Positions 16,279 to 25,557 are shown, counted from the first letter of the stretch. The stretch: 64,000 nucleotides of DNA from Mucilaginibacter lappiensis (GCF_900155965.1 NZ_FTMG01000001.1:744001-808000), one strand, 5' to 3'. Program-made: numbers and translations. Notes: a model not told the origin generated them from the letters alone.

Positions 16279-18819
16279 ATGCATAAAATAATAAAAGTTA
16301 CCACTTATCTCTTGTTGTTCATCACACTTTTTTCTGGTGTGGATGCGCTGGCTCAAACCAAAAAGAAAAAGACCCGCTCTAAAAGAGATTCACTCCGTGC
16401 ATCTATCCTGTCGCGCGACTCTCTGTTGCGTTCACTTAAAAGATCTGATACATCAACCAACAACTTGTTGCAAAAGGTTGAATACTATACCTCCGCTTTT
16501 AACCAAATCAAGGCCAATCTTTCTAAAAAGATCGACACCGTTGATATCAGCGCGCAATTACCCCGGTATGAAAAAAGTGTAGGCATCATCAAATCATTGA
16601 TCGATGATGATAAATCGAGCACATTACGTTATTTATTTACCATACGGGATGTTTTAACCCGCCTGGGCGATCAGTTGGATGGATGGCAGGATCAGCTTGC
16701 TGATATCAACTCCAAAATGATCCAAAATCAAACCGACCTGAACGCTATATCAAAGGATAGCACTTTGAAGATTTTACCATCGGATAGTTCGCTGGCTACA
16801 ACTTTTCTGATCCAAAAAATAGCTATCGACAGTAAATACCATCGGTTGGATACAGTTAACAAAAAGCTGATGGTAAAAATCGGGTTACTGCAAAACCGCA
16901 CCTCGTCGGTATACATATCCGTACTTGACCTTAAAGACCAGATAGATCAGAAAATAAGAGACTTTGGCGAGAAGGCATTATCAGCCGAATATAGCGATAT
17001 CTGGAGCATGAAAGCCAGCGAAGGCAGTGACTTTAGCGAGGCACTTTCAAAAACTGCCATCATGAACTCCAAGCTTTTCAGCTTTTTTATCGGCCGCGAT
17101 ATCTTGACGCATCTTGCCGGCTTATTAGTTTTATTGGGCTTTTTAGCCTGGGTCTATTCCAGTCGAAAAAAAATACTTAAAACCAATGACGCGCCTGAAG
17201 GCGTTTTTAACCAGGCCAATTATGTAACCAGCTACCCGATAACCTCCTCAGTTATCGTTGCTTTTACCCTGGTTCCTAATTTTTATGATCACCCGCCCGT
17301 GGTAGTACTAGAAACTTTTTTTGTTATCCTGATAGCAGCTATACTATACATATCCAAAAAAACCTGTCCAAAACCATTATTCAATTATTTGCTGCAGCTG
17401 TTTATCATCACCAATATTTATTGTATCAGCAATTTATTTATACAAGTAACCAATGCTGATAGGATCGCGGTGCTGATACTTGGACTAGCTTCAGCCTTTA
17501 TCAGTATAAGGCTGTTACCAGCCGTACGCAAAACACCCGAAGATTTTTTACCGCATACCGGTATCGTACTAAAAATTTTTATTGCGCTACAATTTGCTTC
17601 GTTTATCTGTAATGTTTTTGGTCGTTTTAGCCTGGCCAAAATAATTGGTGTAACAGCCGTGCATAACCTATGGCTGGCAATGGCCATGTACTATATTGTA
17701 CAAATATTTATGGAGGCTTTATTTTTACAGCTTGAAGCCAGTAAGAACAGTACTAATTTTAGCTCATACATTGACTTTCAATTACTCAAAAACAAGTTCA
17801 GGAGTGTGCTTACTGTTTTAGTGAGCCTGTTATGGGTGGTGATGCTTACTCAAAACCTGAGTGTTGAGGATTCCGTATTTGACCATATTGAAGCATTTTT
17901 AACCACCAACCGCAGCATTGGTGGCACCAATACGGTGTTCACCTTTCAGAGTGTTATCATCTTTATCGCGGTGATCTGGTTATCGTCCATTACCTCCAAG
18001 ATTGTCAGTTACCTGTATGATGTATCTGCCAAGCACAAACACGATATGGATGTGCTGAAAAAGAAAAATCGTACTTCCACCTTATTGATCCGCATAGGGG
18101 TAATTGCCGTTGGATTTTTCCTGGCAGTTGCAGCATCGGGTGTACCTATTGATAAAATAACCATCATCATCAGTGCCTTTGGTATCGGTATTGGTTTTGG
18201 TTTGCAAAATATTGTGAACAACCTGGTTTCCGGATTGATATTAGCCTTTGAAAAACCGATACAAGTGGGTGATATTATTGAGGTAGACAGCCGGTCGGGA
18301 ACCATATTGGACATAGGTATACGGGCAAGTAAAATTGCGACGGCCGATGGAGCCGAGGTGATTATCCCCAACGGCGATCTCATTTCACACCATGTAATTA
18401 ACTGGACGTTGAGTAACAACAACCGCCGCGTAGAGCTTATTGTTGGCGTAGCCTATGGAACAAATATTGAAAAAGTAAAAGGCCTATTAAAAGGCGTGCT
18501 GAATGCACATGATGACATTATGCAAATACCTGAACCATCGGTATTTCTGCATAACCTGAGTGAAAGTTCGGTTGATTTCAGAGTACTTTTCTGGGCTGCG
18601 GACATCAACACCTGGGTGGGACTTAAAAGCCAGATATTAACTGATATTTACGATACATTTAATAAAGAAGGCATCGAAATACCATTCCCTCAACAGGATG
18701 TGCATTTATTATTACCGCAGGATAGTAATGTTATTAATCTTGTTAAAGAGCAAAAGAAGCCGGCAAAAGAAACAAAGACGGATGTTATTAAATCAAATCG
18801 GCCTGATCAAGGTCTGTAA
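16279..18819 (+). CDS. MscS-family mechanosensitive channel, large form
   Basis: About 846 residues from the ATG at 16279; an ATG at 16255 would add eight residues before the signal peptide. The protein has a signal peptide, a long periplasmic, partly coiled-coil region (about 30-270), several membrane segments (about 275-620) and the MscS core. The pore helix and beta domain read GIGIGFGLQNIVNNLVSGL, then EKPIQVGDIIEV and IPNGDLISHHVINW. Such channels release solutes under osmotic stress at the inner membrane. The long N-terminal part resembles the MscK/YbdG style of enlarged MscS proteins. Its 3' end overlaps the convergent glycosyltransferase by 32 bp. Confidence 0.93.
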   Translation: MHKIIKVTTYLLLFITLFSGVDALAQTKKKKTRSKRDSLRASILSRDSLLRSLKRSDTSTNNLLQKVEYYTSAFNQIKANLSKKIDTVDISAQLPRYEKSVGIIKSLIDDDKSSTLRYLFTIRDVLTRLGDQLDGWQDQLADINSKMIQNQTDLNAISKDSTLKILPSDSSLATTFLIQKIAIDSKYHRLDTVNKKLMVKIGLLQNRTSSVYISVLDLKDQIDQKIRDFGEKALSAEYSDIWSMKASEGSDFSEALSKTAIMNSKLFSFFIGRDILTHLAGLLVLLGFLAWVYSSRKKILKTNDAPEGVFNQANYVTSYPITSSVIVAFTLVPNFYDHPPVVVLETFFVILIAAILYISKKTCPKPLFNYLLQLFIITNIYCISNLFIQVTNADRIAVLILGLASAFISIRLLPAVRKTPEDFLPHTGIVLKIFIALQFASFICNVFGRFSLAKIIGVTAVHNLWLAMAMYYIVQIFMEALFLQLEASKNSTNFSSYIDFQLLKNKFRSVLTVLVSLLWVVMLTQNLSVEDSVFDHIEAFLTTNRSIGGTNTVFTFQSVIIFIAVIWLSSITSKIVSYLYDVSAKHKHDMDVLKKKNRTSTLLIRIGVIAVGFFLAVAASGVPIDKITIIISAFGIGIGFGLQNIVNNLVSGLILAFEKPIQVGDIIEVDSRSGTILDIGIRASKIATADGAEVIIPNGDLISHHVINWTLSNNNRRVELIVGVAYGTNIEKVKGLLKGVLNAHDDIMQIPEPSVFLHNLSESSVDFRVLFWAADINTWVGLKSQILTDIYDTFNKEGIEIPFPQQDVHLLLPQDSNVINLVKEQKKPAKETKTDVIKSNRPDQGL

Positions 18820-19873
18820 ACCTGGTTTTCTTTTTAACAAAAAACGCCCATACAATACTGCTTTTGTACATACCCTTTAAATTATGAACAATACGTTTTG
18901 ATTTATGGGTCCTGGGCGACAGCTTGTTCTCGCCGTTACCGAGGTCTTTAACACCGTACCCGGAAACATGTATCCCGAAAAGGCCCAAAACAAAGTTCTG
19001 ATGGGCACGGCTTACGGCCCAGGCATCTTTGCGTTTGCCTTCAGCCAGGAAGCGGAATATAGCCAACAAGTCCATACAAAAGCGCACGCTAATTACAAAC
19101 ATGGCTCGCCAAAAAGGCAGATTCTTTTTCAACAGCAACAGGTTATTCCTAAAATTAAGATAGGTTTTAAATGGGTTTTCGGCATTAAGTGTACCGCCAC
19201 CAACGTGATATATGGTTGATTGTGCGCAGTACATTACCTTATAGCCCATATTTTTTAATCGCCAGCACAGATCAATTTCTTCCATGTGGGCAAAAAAGTG
19301 TTCATCAAAGCCGCCAGCCTCGTCCCAATATTTCTTTTTGATGAATAAGGATGCTCCCGATGCCCAAAATACCTCACCCGATTGTTCATACTGTCCCAGA
19401 TCGTGCTCCAGCTCGTAAAACATGCGGCCACGGCAAAACGGGTAACCAAAACTGTCTATAAAGCCACCTGCAGCCCCGGCATGTTCAAACTGATCTTTTT
19501 GAGCGAATGATAATAATTTAGGCGCGGCAGCAGCAATCAGATCATCGCTTTCCATTAAACCGATCACAGGTTCTATCCAACCCGGTGTTACCTCTACATC
19601 TGAGTTCAACAGGATGTAGTAATCCGCATCAACCTGGCTCAGTATACGGTTATATCCGCCGGTAAAACCGTAATTTTTATCGTTTTGAATGATCCTGATA
19701 GCCGGGTAGTTTTCCTTTATAAAAGAAATGGAATCATCGGTAGAAGCATTATCCCCTATCACAATCTCCAACCCCGGCCAGGAAGAAGCTAATACCGATG
19801 GTAAAAATTGTTTAAGATATTTAAGGCCGTTCCAGTTTAATATAACTACAGCAACTTTGGGTGCGTTGATCAT
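18788..19873 (-). CDS. Family 2 glycosyltransferase
   Basis: A 361-residue GT-A enzyme. The nucleotide-sugar site begins VAVVILNWNGLKYL, with IGDNASTDDS next, and NSDVEVTP near residue 95 stands for the DxD metal motif. The acceptor side has HMEEIDLCWRLKNMGY, typical of rhamnosyl/dTDP-sugar transferases of the WcaA/GT2 group. No membrane segment is strong apart from a C-terminal hydrophobic stretch around residue 265. The start overlaps the acyltransferase stop by 4 bp (ATGA), so the two are translationally coupled and probably act on cell-envelope glycolipid. Its 3' end overlaps the channel gene on the other strand. Confidence 0.92.
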   Translation of the reverse strand: MINAPKVAVVILNWNGLKYLKQFLPSVLASSWPGLEIVIGDNASTDDSISFIKENYPAIRIIQNDKNYGFTGGYNRILSQVDADYYILLNSDVEVTPGWIEPVIGLMESDDLIAAAAPKLLSFAQKDQFEHAGAAGGFIDSFGYPFCRGRMFYELEHDLGQYEQSGEVFWASGASLFIKKKYWDEAGGFDEHFFAHMEEIDLCWRLKNMGYKVMYCAQSTIYHVGGGTLNAENPFKTYLNFRNNLLLLKKNLPFWRAMFVISVRFCMDLLAIFRFLAEGKRKDAWAVSRAHQNFVLGLFGIHVSGYGVKDLGNGENKLSPRTHKSKRIVHNLKGMYKSSIVWAFFVKKKTRFTDLDQADLI

Positions 19874-20754
19874 TTATGTTTGTCCTCCGGCTTAAACTTC
19901 CACCTTCGGTGCGACCATAGCCAATATTGCGGTTCCCGCCTGATCATGCCTTCCAGGTACCGTACATGTGCATCAGTTATTTCGTGCTCAGCAGTTTGTT
20001 TCGGGTTTTCAGTTAACGGAACCAATGTATAAGTATAATAACCTCTTTTTACGCGTTTCATATCGTAAAATACCACAGCGGCATCAATTGCCTTTGATAT
20101 TTTTTCGATGCCCAAAAATACGGCAGTAGGTTGATTTAAAAAATTAGTAAAGTAAGTTACTTCGTGCATTACCGGGGTTTGATCACCAACCAGTACACTT
20201 ACGGTTAGTTCATTCCGGTATTCGGCCATTTTACGCATGGTTTGTTTCATAGCCACTGGCTGCCCTCCAAACCGTGAACGTACCTGTATAAAAAACTCAT
20301 CGAACGTAAAGTTTGACAATGGTTTATACACAATCATGAACCTCTTATCAGTTACAAAATTAAAGTTGAGCGCAGCCATCTCCCAGTTGCAATAATGCCC
20401 TGCCACCGCTATAATGCTTTTACCTTTAGCAAAATATTCATGTACCAGCTCAGAGTTGGTAGCTACTACCCTTTTCCGTATCTGTTTTTCTGATACCGTG
20501 ATCATTTTTATAGTTTCTACGATTAGGTCGGCCAGGTAGCGGTAATATTTAAATTCGATATCGTGGCGTTCTTTTTCCGTTTTTTCGGGAAAGGAATTGG
20601 CTAGGTTTTGCTGTACTACATCCCTGCGGTAACGCACGAAGTAATAGATAATAACAAACAACACATCAGATATGATGTACAAAAACCAAAAGGGAAGCAG
20701 CGACATGAGGTATAAAAAAAATATACCTAACCTCAAAAACCCTTTTTTTATCAT
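19870..20754 (-). CDS. LpxL/HtrB-type lysophospholipid acyltransferase
   Basis: From the ATG at 20754 the product is 294 residues; eight upstream codons after a TTG are unlikely. An N-terminal membrane anchor (about residues 8-40) precedes the acyltransferase core, where AGHYCNWEMAAL carries the catalytic H-x4-E pair. Later features are VLVGDQTP and the C-terminal EPQYWLWSHRRWK, which is diagnostic of late lipid A acyltransferases. It adds a secondary acyl chain to lipid A at the inner membrane. It is coupled to the following glycosyltransferase and divergent from the WbqC-like gene. Confidence 0.93.
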   Translation of the reverse strand: MIKKGFLRLGIFFLYLMSLLPFWFLYIISDVLFVIIYYFVRYRRDVVQQNLANSFPEKTEKERHDIEFKYYRYLADLIVETIKMITVSEKQIRKRVVATNSELVHEYFAKGKSIIAVAGHYCNWEMAALNFNFVTDKRFMIVYKPLSNFTFDEFFIQVRSRFGGQPVAMKQTMRKMAEYRNELTVSVLVGDQTPVMHEVTYFTNFLNQPTAVFLGIEKISKAIDAAVVFYDMKRVKRGYYTYTLVPLTENPKQTAEHEITDAHVRYLEGMIRREPQYWLWSHRRWKFKPEDKHK

Positions 20755-20775
20755 TATTTTAACCAATTTTGAACA

Positions 20776-20783
20776 CAAACATA
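20776..20783 (-). promoter_or_regulatory. Candidate -7 element of the acyltransferase-glycosyltransferase operon
   Basis: Read on the minus strand this is TATGTTTG, matching TAnnTTTG, 21 nt or more upstream of the start at 20754. It lies just before the start of the divergent WbqC-like gene. Confidence 0.4.
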
Positions 20784-20789
20784 AAATAT

Positions 20790-21410
20790 ATGATTGAAAA
20801 AGGTGCTGTGTTCCCCATGTTTTATCTTCCGCCAGTTGAATATTTTGTAAAGTTAAACACTTATAAACCTGATATTCTGATAGAAAGAGAAGAACATTTC
20901 CCGAAACAAACTTATCGTAACCGGGCCAATATCTACTCGCCAGATGGTATGCTGACCTTGACCGTTCCGGTTATAAAAGGTTCAAAAAATCATACCCGTA
21001 TCAAAGACGTAAAGATCAGCTACGATTTTGAATGGCAGCGCCTGCATTGGCAAGGCCTGTGTGCTTGTTACCGCCGGTCTGCCTATTTTGAATATTATGA
21101 GGATGACTTTGCCGCGTTTTATGAAAAGCAAAAGCAGGTACCCTTTCTTTTTGATTATAGTGAGGAACTTTTGCAATTGTTATTGAAACTCACTAAAATA
21201 AAAGCAGACATCAAATACACCGACGAATATCATTCTGAATATCCTTTGCCTATTGATGATCTGAGAGCTGCTATCCATCCAAAAAGAGAAACAGAACTGG
21301 AACAAAAACCTTATTTTCAGGTTTTTGAAGATCGTAAGGGCTTTCTGAAAAATTTGAGCATTGTTGATCTGTTATTTAACCAGGGGCCTCAAAGCATTAA
21401 TTATTTGTAA
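20790..21410 (+). CDS. WbqC-family protein
   Basis: The 206-residue protein from the ATG at 20790 resembles the WbqC-like family, recognised by the start AVFPMFYLPPVEYF and the segments RNRANIYSPDGMLTLTVPV and WQRLHWQGLCACYRRSAYFEYY. A later ATG at 20817 would cut into the conserved start. WbqC genes are found in polysaccharide clusters, but their reaction is not established; acyl or amino-acid transfer has been suggested. Here the gene is next to envelope genes on one side and is followed by corA with no intergenic base, so the two are co-transcribed. Confidence 0.85.
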   Translation: MIEKGAVFPMFYLPPVEYFVKLNTYKPDILIEREEHFPKQTYRNRANIYSPDGMLTLTVPVIKGSKNHTRIKDVKISYDFEWQRLHWQGLCACYRRSAYFEYYEDDFAAFYEKQKQVPFLFDYSEELLQLLLKLTKIKADIKYTDEYHSEYPLPIDDLRAAIHPKRETELEQKPYFQVFEDRKGFLKNLSIVDLLFNQGPQSINYL

Positions 21411-22535
21411 ATGGACAACAGGATAAAACGTGTACGCTACAAAGTACGCAGGCACCAGGGCAATGTTGGCGACCGCCCAGGAACAATTGTGATCCCCGAC
21501 GGCGCGCTAAAACCGCACATCGCCATGTTTTCCTATAACCAGGATGAATTGGTAACCTCGGAGGGGAATGATATCAAAGTAATTTTAAATCAGTTTAAAA
21601 AGTGTGATAACCATACCCATTGGATAAAGGTTAATGGTCTGGGCGATGCGACATTGATTGAAGAGATAGGCACATATCTGAATATTAACCCGCTGGTCCT
21701 GGAAGATATTGCCAATACCCACCAGCGCCCTAAATTTGATGAATATACCGATTATGCCTTTTGTACCAGCCGCATGGTTAGGTTTAATAACGAGGATGAG
21801 CTGGTGAACAACCAGTTTTCGGCCATTCTGAAAGATAACCTGATCATTAGTTTTGAAGAAGACTACGAAGAATATTTTGAAGCAGTTAAGGCACGTCTTA
21901 AGGCTGGCAAAGGTGCTATACGCACCGCTGGGCCCAGCTACATGTGCTATGCGCTTATTGACACCATTATTGATAATTATTTTATGTTGCTTGCCGTAAT
22001 TGGCGACAAACTGGACGCCATTGAGGATAAGGTTTATGCCAGTGCCGATAAAAGCATCATGTTTAACTCGCAGCAGATTAAGCGCACCCTGATCATTATA
22101 CGCAGGGCAAGCTGGCCCGAGCGCGACAAGATCAACGATATGATCCGCTCGGAAAGCCCTTTAATCGCTTCAGAAGTAAAATTGTTCCTGCGCGATGCTT
22201 ATGACCATTGTATACAGGCGATGGACCTGATTGAGAATTATAAAGAGGTAACCTCCAGCATTATCGACCTATACCTATCTATGGTAAGTAACCGGATGAA
22301 CGAGATCATGAAGGTGCTGACCATTATCTCGGTAATATTTATCCCACTCACTTTTATCGCCGGTATTTACGGGATGAATTTTGCCCGCCAGGATGAAAAG
22401 GGGCATGTAATACCCGATAACATGCCCGAACTTTATTGGCGGCACGGCTACGTTTACGCCATTGTACTCATGTTCGCGATAGCTATTATACAGGTATTTG
22501 TATTCTGGAAAAAGGGATGGTTTAATAAGTTGTAA
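21411..22535 (+). CDS. corA: CorA-type magnesium/cobalt transporter
   Basis: At 374 residues this has a large cytosolic N domain and two C-terminal membrane helices. The selectivity motif YGMNF is visible near residue 325, just after the first helix (VISVIFIPLTFIAGI). The protein ends with a short basic tail (FWKKGWFNKL), as in CorA. It forms a pentameric Mg2+ channel in the inner membrane. The start codon directly follows the WbqC-like stop codon. Its 3' end converges on msrA, with a repeat between the two. Confidence 0.95.
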   Translation: MDNRIKRVRYKVRRHQGNVGDRPGTIVIPDGALKPHIAMFSYNQDELVTSEGNDIKVILNQFKKCDNHTHWIKVNGLGDATLIEEIGTYLNINPLVLEDIANTHQRPKFDEYTDYAFCTSRMVRFNNEDELVNNQFSAILKDNLIISFEEDYEEYFEAVKARLKAGKGAIRTAGPSYMCYALIDTIIDNYFMLLAVIGDKLDAIEDKVYASADKSIMFNSQQIKRTLIIIRRASWPERDKINDMIRSESPLIASEVKLFLRDAYDHCIQAMDLIENYKEVTSSIIDLYLSMVSNRMNEIMKVLTIISVIFIPLTFIAGIYGMNFARQDEKGHVIPDNMPELYWRHGYVYAIVLMFAIAIIQVFVFWKKGWFNKL

Positions 22536-22536
22536 G

Positions 22537-22618
22537 TTGTCATCCTGAACTTGGTGAAGGATCTATTATTGGACATGCACATTGCAGAATAGATTCTTCA
22601 CTACGTTCAGAATGACAA
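22537..22618. repeat. Inverted repeat, GTCATCCTGAAC family
   Basis: The arms 22537-22565 and 22590-22618 match at 25 of 29 positions by eye, with a 24-nt loop. The left arm starts TTGTCATCCTGAACTTGG. It fills the gap between the convergent corA and msrA stops, so it may end both transcripts. A related pair is at 59920-59999. Confidence 0.85.
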
Positions 22619-22628
22619 AATAAAAGGG

Positions 22629-23273
22629 TTATTTAAACTCAGGCTTCAATTCTGCAGCCATGGCTTTTCTGAATTTCATTACTTTAGGTTCCGATACCGA
22701 TACTATATATGGTTGGTTGGGATGGCTTCTGTAATAACCCTGATGGTAAGCTTCTGCGGGATAAAAAGTAGCATATGGTACAACCTGAGTTACTATCGGG
22801 TTGTTATAATGTTTTGACTCATTTACCTTTTTGATAGTGGCCAGCAAAATACCCTTTTCTTCCGGCGTATGGTAAAAAGCGATGGAACGATAATCGGTAC
22901 CTTCATCAGGCCCTTGACGATTTAGTGTGGTTGGATCGTGGGCAAAAAAGAAAGCTTCGGCCAATTGATTATAACTAATCACTTTAGGATCATAAAATAC
23001 ATCCACAGTTTCGGCATGATTAGTACTTTGCGAGCTTACTTCCTCGTAAGTAGGATTTTTAGTATTCCCACCGGCATAACCGGATATAACCTTATTAACC
23101 CCTTTTAACTCTGACATAGCTTCGCTCATGCTCCAAAAACATCCTCCGCCAAAAGTGGCTACCGACTCACCTGCTTTAGGCTTGGGTAGTGCAGCAAATT
23201 TATTAGACGACTGTCCATCGGCGCAGCCAACAAATAGAAAAACTCCGGCGATATATAAGATCAACTTTTTCAT
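22629..23273 (-). CDS. msrA: Peptide methionine sulfoxide reductase A, lipoprotein form
   Basis: The 214-residue protein begins with a lipoprotein signal (hydrophobic core then LFVGC, the likely lipidated cysteine near residue 17). The MsrA domain has the catalytic GCFWSMSEAM motif, then GYAGGNTKNPTYEEV and HAETVDVFYDP, and ends with the HQGYYRSHP region. It reduces the S form of methionine sulfoxide; lipidation puts it at the envelope, where it would repair exported proteins. There is no msrB fusion. It is transcribed alone and is convergent with corA. Confidence 0.95.
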   Translation of the reverse strand: MKKLILYIAGVFLFVGCADGQSSNKFAALPKPKAGESVATFGGGCFWSMSEAMSELKGVNKVISGYAGGNTKNPTYEEVSSQSTNHAETVDVFYDPKVISYNQLAEAFFFAHDPTTLNRQGPDEGTDYRSIAFYHTPEEKGILLATIKKVNESKHYNNPIVTQVVPYATFYPAEAYHQGYYRSHPNQPYIVSVSEPKVMKFRKAMAAELKPEFK

Positions 23274-23354
23274 ACAACAATGATTTTATCTCTTTAGTCG
23301 TATATACGTCCGGAACCTTTCAACCGGATGGTCATTAATAAGCCATAAATCCGG

Positions 23355-23606
23355 TTATCTGTATCCACCAGCTTGCCTGAGTGACTTTTTCACCATTAAC
23401 AGAATATCGCTCAATCCATTGGTTTTAATCTCGAAGGTGGTTGATAACAGCATGCCCATCTTGTCCTTGGTAAAGCCCTTACCGGCCATCCATTCCAAAT
23501 AATTTGAAGGCAGGTCGGCTATAATGGTTCCTTTATACTTTCCATAAGGCATCCGTGTTTGTACAATATCAATTAATATTTTCGGGTCGGGTTGTAAATT
23601 TTCCAC
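23355..23606 (-). CDS. DUF3820-family small protein
   Basis: An 83-residue protein. MPYGKYKGTIIADLPSNYLE followed by MAGKGF is the DUF3820 signature, a domain also noted in putative quorum-sensing-regulated virulence factors. No ATG lies at the correct place, so GTG at 23606 is the probable start. The residues after it (ENLQPDPKILIDIVQTR) match the usual family N-terminus. Function is unknown; related domains occur near exonucleases. Its promoter region holds an unusual array of GTTTACA words and palindromes. Confidence 0.85.
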   Translation of the reverse strand: MENLQPDPKILIDIVQTRMPYGKYKGTIIADLPSNYLEWMAGKGFTKDKMGMLLSTTFEIKTNGLSDILLMVKKSLRQAGGYR

Positions 23607-23664
23607 AGGATAAAGGTAGTAAACACGATCAGTAAACCCCCTAAACAGGCGGCCATTTTATTAA

Positions 23665-23785
23665 AAAGTGGGTTTACATGGTTTACACTTTTCATGGTTG
23701 ACATTTATTCAATTACTTGATAATCAAATAATTAAATTTATTTTATCATCATAAAGTGGTTTTATGTGTAAACCCACTTTATGAT
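23665..23785. repeat. Array of GTTTACA words with two competing hairpins
   Basis: AAAGTGGGTTTACA (23665-23678) is the exact reverse complement of 23767-23780. The right part of the same arm, CCACTTTATGAT (23774-23785), also pairs exactly with ATCATAAAGTGG (23748-23759). The two pairings share bases and exclude each other. GGTTTACA occurs again at 23680-23687. The array lies between the divergent starts of the DUF3820 gene and the small downstream gene. Confidence 0.75.
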
Positions 23786-23850
23786 CGCCTGAAAGGGATC
23801 CCGAATGGGTTGAAATATAATGGATTTACACTACATAGCTTGGCACCGAG

Positions 23851-23869
23851 TATTCCATGTCATGGAATA
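23851..23869. promoter_or_regulatory. 19-bp palindrome in front of the small gene
   Basis: TATTCCATG (23851-23859), one T, then CATGGAATA (23861-23869) make a perfect inverted repeat. It could be an operator. It also contains an in-frame ATG at 23857, which I do not favour as the start of the following gene. Confidence 0.4.
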
Positions 23870-23934
23870 AAGGTTTATCAAGGCACAAACAAACACAAAC
23901 GCACAAAACAGTGTTAGTTAATAAAATACACACT

Positions 23935-24168
23935 ATGGAACAATTTGAAGCAACACTCTCCGGTACCGACAGTTCGATTGACGGTATTGCGCAGGGAATT
24001 ACATATCCTAATTTCAGTAACGCCTACGAGTTTAAATCAACTGATGGGACGCTACATCTCATTATAGCTAAAGACTCCGATGGCGAGTGGATCAGATTAA
24101 CGGGAACAGAACCCTATTTATCGAGCTGGATAGATGAACTGGCCGAGCAGGTTGAAAGTAAACTTTAA
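23935..24168 (+). CDS. Hypothetical 77-residue protein
   Basis: I do not recognise a family. The product is acidic, without a signal peptide, membrane segment or cysteine. It starts MEQFEATLSGTDSSIDG and ends with a helix-like LSSWIDELAEQVESKL. The frame extends upstream to an ATG at 23857, but the added residues are lysine- and histidine-rich and overlap a palindrome, so 23935 is chosen. A good terminator follows the stop, which supports a real transcript. Confidence 0.6.
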   Translation: MEQFEATLSGTDSSIDGIAQGITYPNFSNAYEFKSTDGTLHLIIAKDSDGEWIRLTGTEPYLSSWIDELAEQVESKL

Positions 24169-24182
24169 TTAAAAACGCATTA

Positions 24183-24219
24183 AAAAAGCCCCGGTATTAA
24201 TTATACACCGGGGCTTTTT
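24183..24219. terminator. Bidirectional terminator between the small gene and the MFS gene
   Basis: A 12-bp stem (24183-24194 with 24208-24219) pairs AAAAAGCCCCGG with its exact complement around a 13-nt loop. It lies between converging genes and can serve both. Confidence 0.88.
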
Positions 24220-24238
24220 CTTGATAGATGGTCTTATT

Positions 24239-25528
24239 CTATAAATCGACAGGTTTCATTTTGGGTGAAAGCAGGTGCATGATGAACCATGCCAGCAGAT
24301 AAGCACAGCCGCATATAAAGAAAATAATATTGTAGCCAGTAGTAAGGTGCCCGGATTCTTTATAAAACTCCAGGATATGCCCCACCAAAAAGGGGAACAA
24401 TATACCGCCAACAGAACCGGCCATTCCGCCTATGCCTACAACCGAACTAAGCGCACGTTTAGGGAACATATCAGACGCGGTTGTAAAGATATTAGCGCTC
24501 CAGGCCTGATGAGCAGCAGCAGCCAGGCTGATCAAGGCGACAGCCTGCCAAATATTAGTAGCATACATAGCCGATATAATAGGCAATACACATAAGGCGA
24601 ATATGAACATCGCTGTTTTACGGGCCTTGAATACCGGCCAGCCCTTTTTAATAAAGTATGATGATAAATACCCGCCACCGATACTACCTATAGAGGTTGC
24701 AGTGTAAACCAATATCAACGGCAGACTTGGTTTTTTCAGATCGAGGTTAAAAGTACTTGAAAAATAAGATGGCAACCAGAACAGGAAGAACCACCAGATG
24801 GGGTCTGTTAAAAACTTACCTATTACAAAGGTCCAGGTTTGCCTGATACCAAAAAGCTGTACCCATTTTATTTTACTTTCTTCTTCTTTAACAGCAGAAG
24901 GTTCAATATCACTATGAATATAAGCAAACTCCTCAGGACTTACTTTTTTATGTTTTGAGGGTATCTCATAAAATATCCACCAGAACACAAGCCATATAAA
25001 ACCGATAGCTCCTGTAATGATAAAGGCCATTTGCCATCCGTAAATACCCAATATCCATGGAACCATTACCGGGGCAACTACGGCACCAATATTAGCACCG
25101 GAGTTAAATATACCTGTGGCCAAAGCACGTTCCTTTTTTGGAAACCACTCCGCTACTACCTTTATGGCAGCCGGAAAATTGCCCGATTCGCCTATACCTA
25201 AAGCTGCACGCACCACACCAAAGCCAAATGTGCTTTTAACAATGGCATGAAGCATGGCCGCTACGCTCCATACTATTAATGATATGGTATAACCTAACTT
25301 GGTACCTATCTTATCAATAAAACTTCCAAACAAGAGTAATCCTATAGCATAAGCAGCCGAAAAAGCCATTACAATATATCCATAGTCGGTTTCTGTCCAT
25401 TTAAACTGAATTTCTAACACAGGTTTCAATAAACCAATAACCTGCCGGTCAAGATAGTTTATAGTAGTTGCAAAAAATAGAAGGGTAACCACTACCCATC
25501 TGTAGTTGCCAACTTTAGTTTCTTTCAT
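24239..25528 (-). CDS. MFS transporter, hexuronate (ExuT)-like
   Basis: A 429-residue protein with twelve predicted membrane helices and a long loop in the middle. The start has NYLDRQVIGLLKP and then GSFIDKIGTKLGY, the MFS loop 2-3 motif. GESGNFPAAIKVVAEWFPKK is characteristic of the anion:cation symporter group that includes ExuT and GudP. The gene is downstream of eda on the same strand, after a perfect 33-bp inverted repeat. The cluster context supports uptake of glucuronate or galacturonate with protons. Confidence 0.9.
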   Translation of the reverse strand: MKETKVGNYRWVVVTLLFFATTINYLDRQVIGLLKPVLEIQFKWTETDYGYIVMAFSAAYAIGLLLFGSFIDKIGTKLGYTISLIVWSVAAMLHAIVKSTFGFGVVRAALGIGESGNFPAAIKVVAEWFPKKERALATGIFNSGANIGAVVAPVMVPWILGIYGWQMAFIITGAIGFIWLVFWWIFYEIPSKHKKVSPEEFAYIHSDIEPSAVKEEESKIKWVQLFGIRQTWTFVIGKFLTDPIWWFFLFWLPSYFSSTFNLDLKKPSLPLILVYTATSIGSIGGGYLSSYFIKKGWPVFKARKTAMFIFALCVLPIISAMYATNIWQAVALISLAAAAHQAWSANIFTTASDMFPKRALSSVVGIGGMAGSVGGILFPFLVGHILEFYKESGHLTTGYNIIFFICGCAYLLAWFIMHLLSPKMKPVDL

Positions 25529-25557
25529 TATGATTGGTTTTAATTGGTTGTAATATT

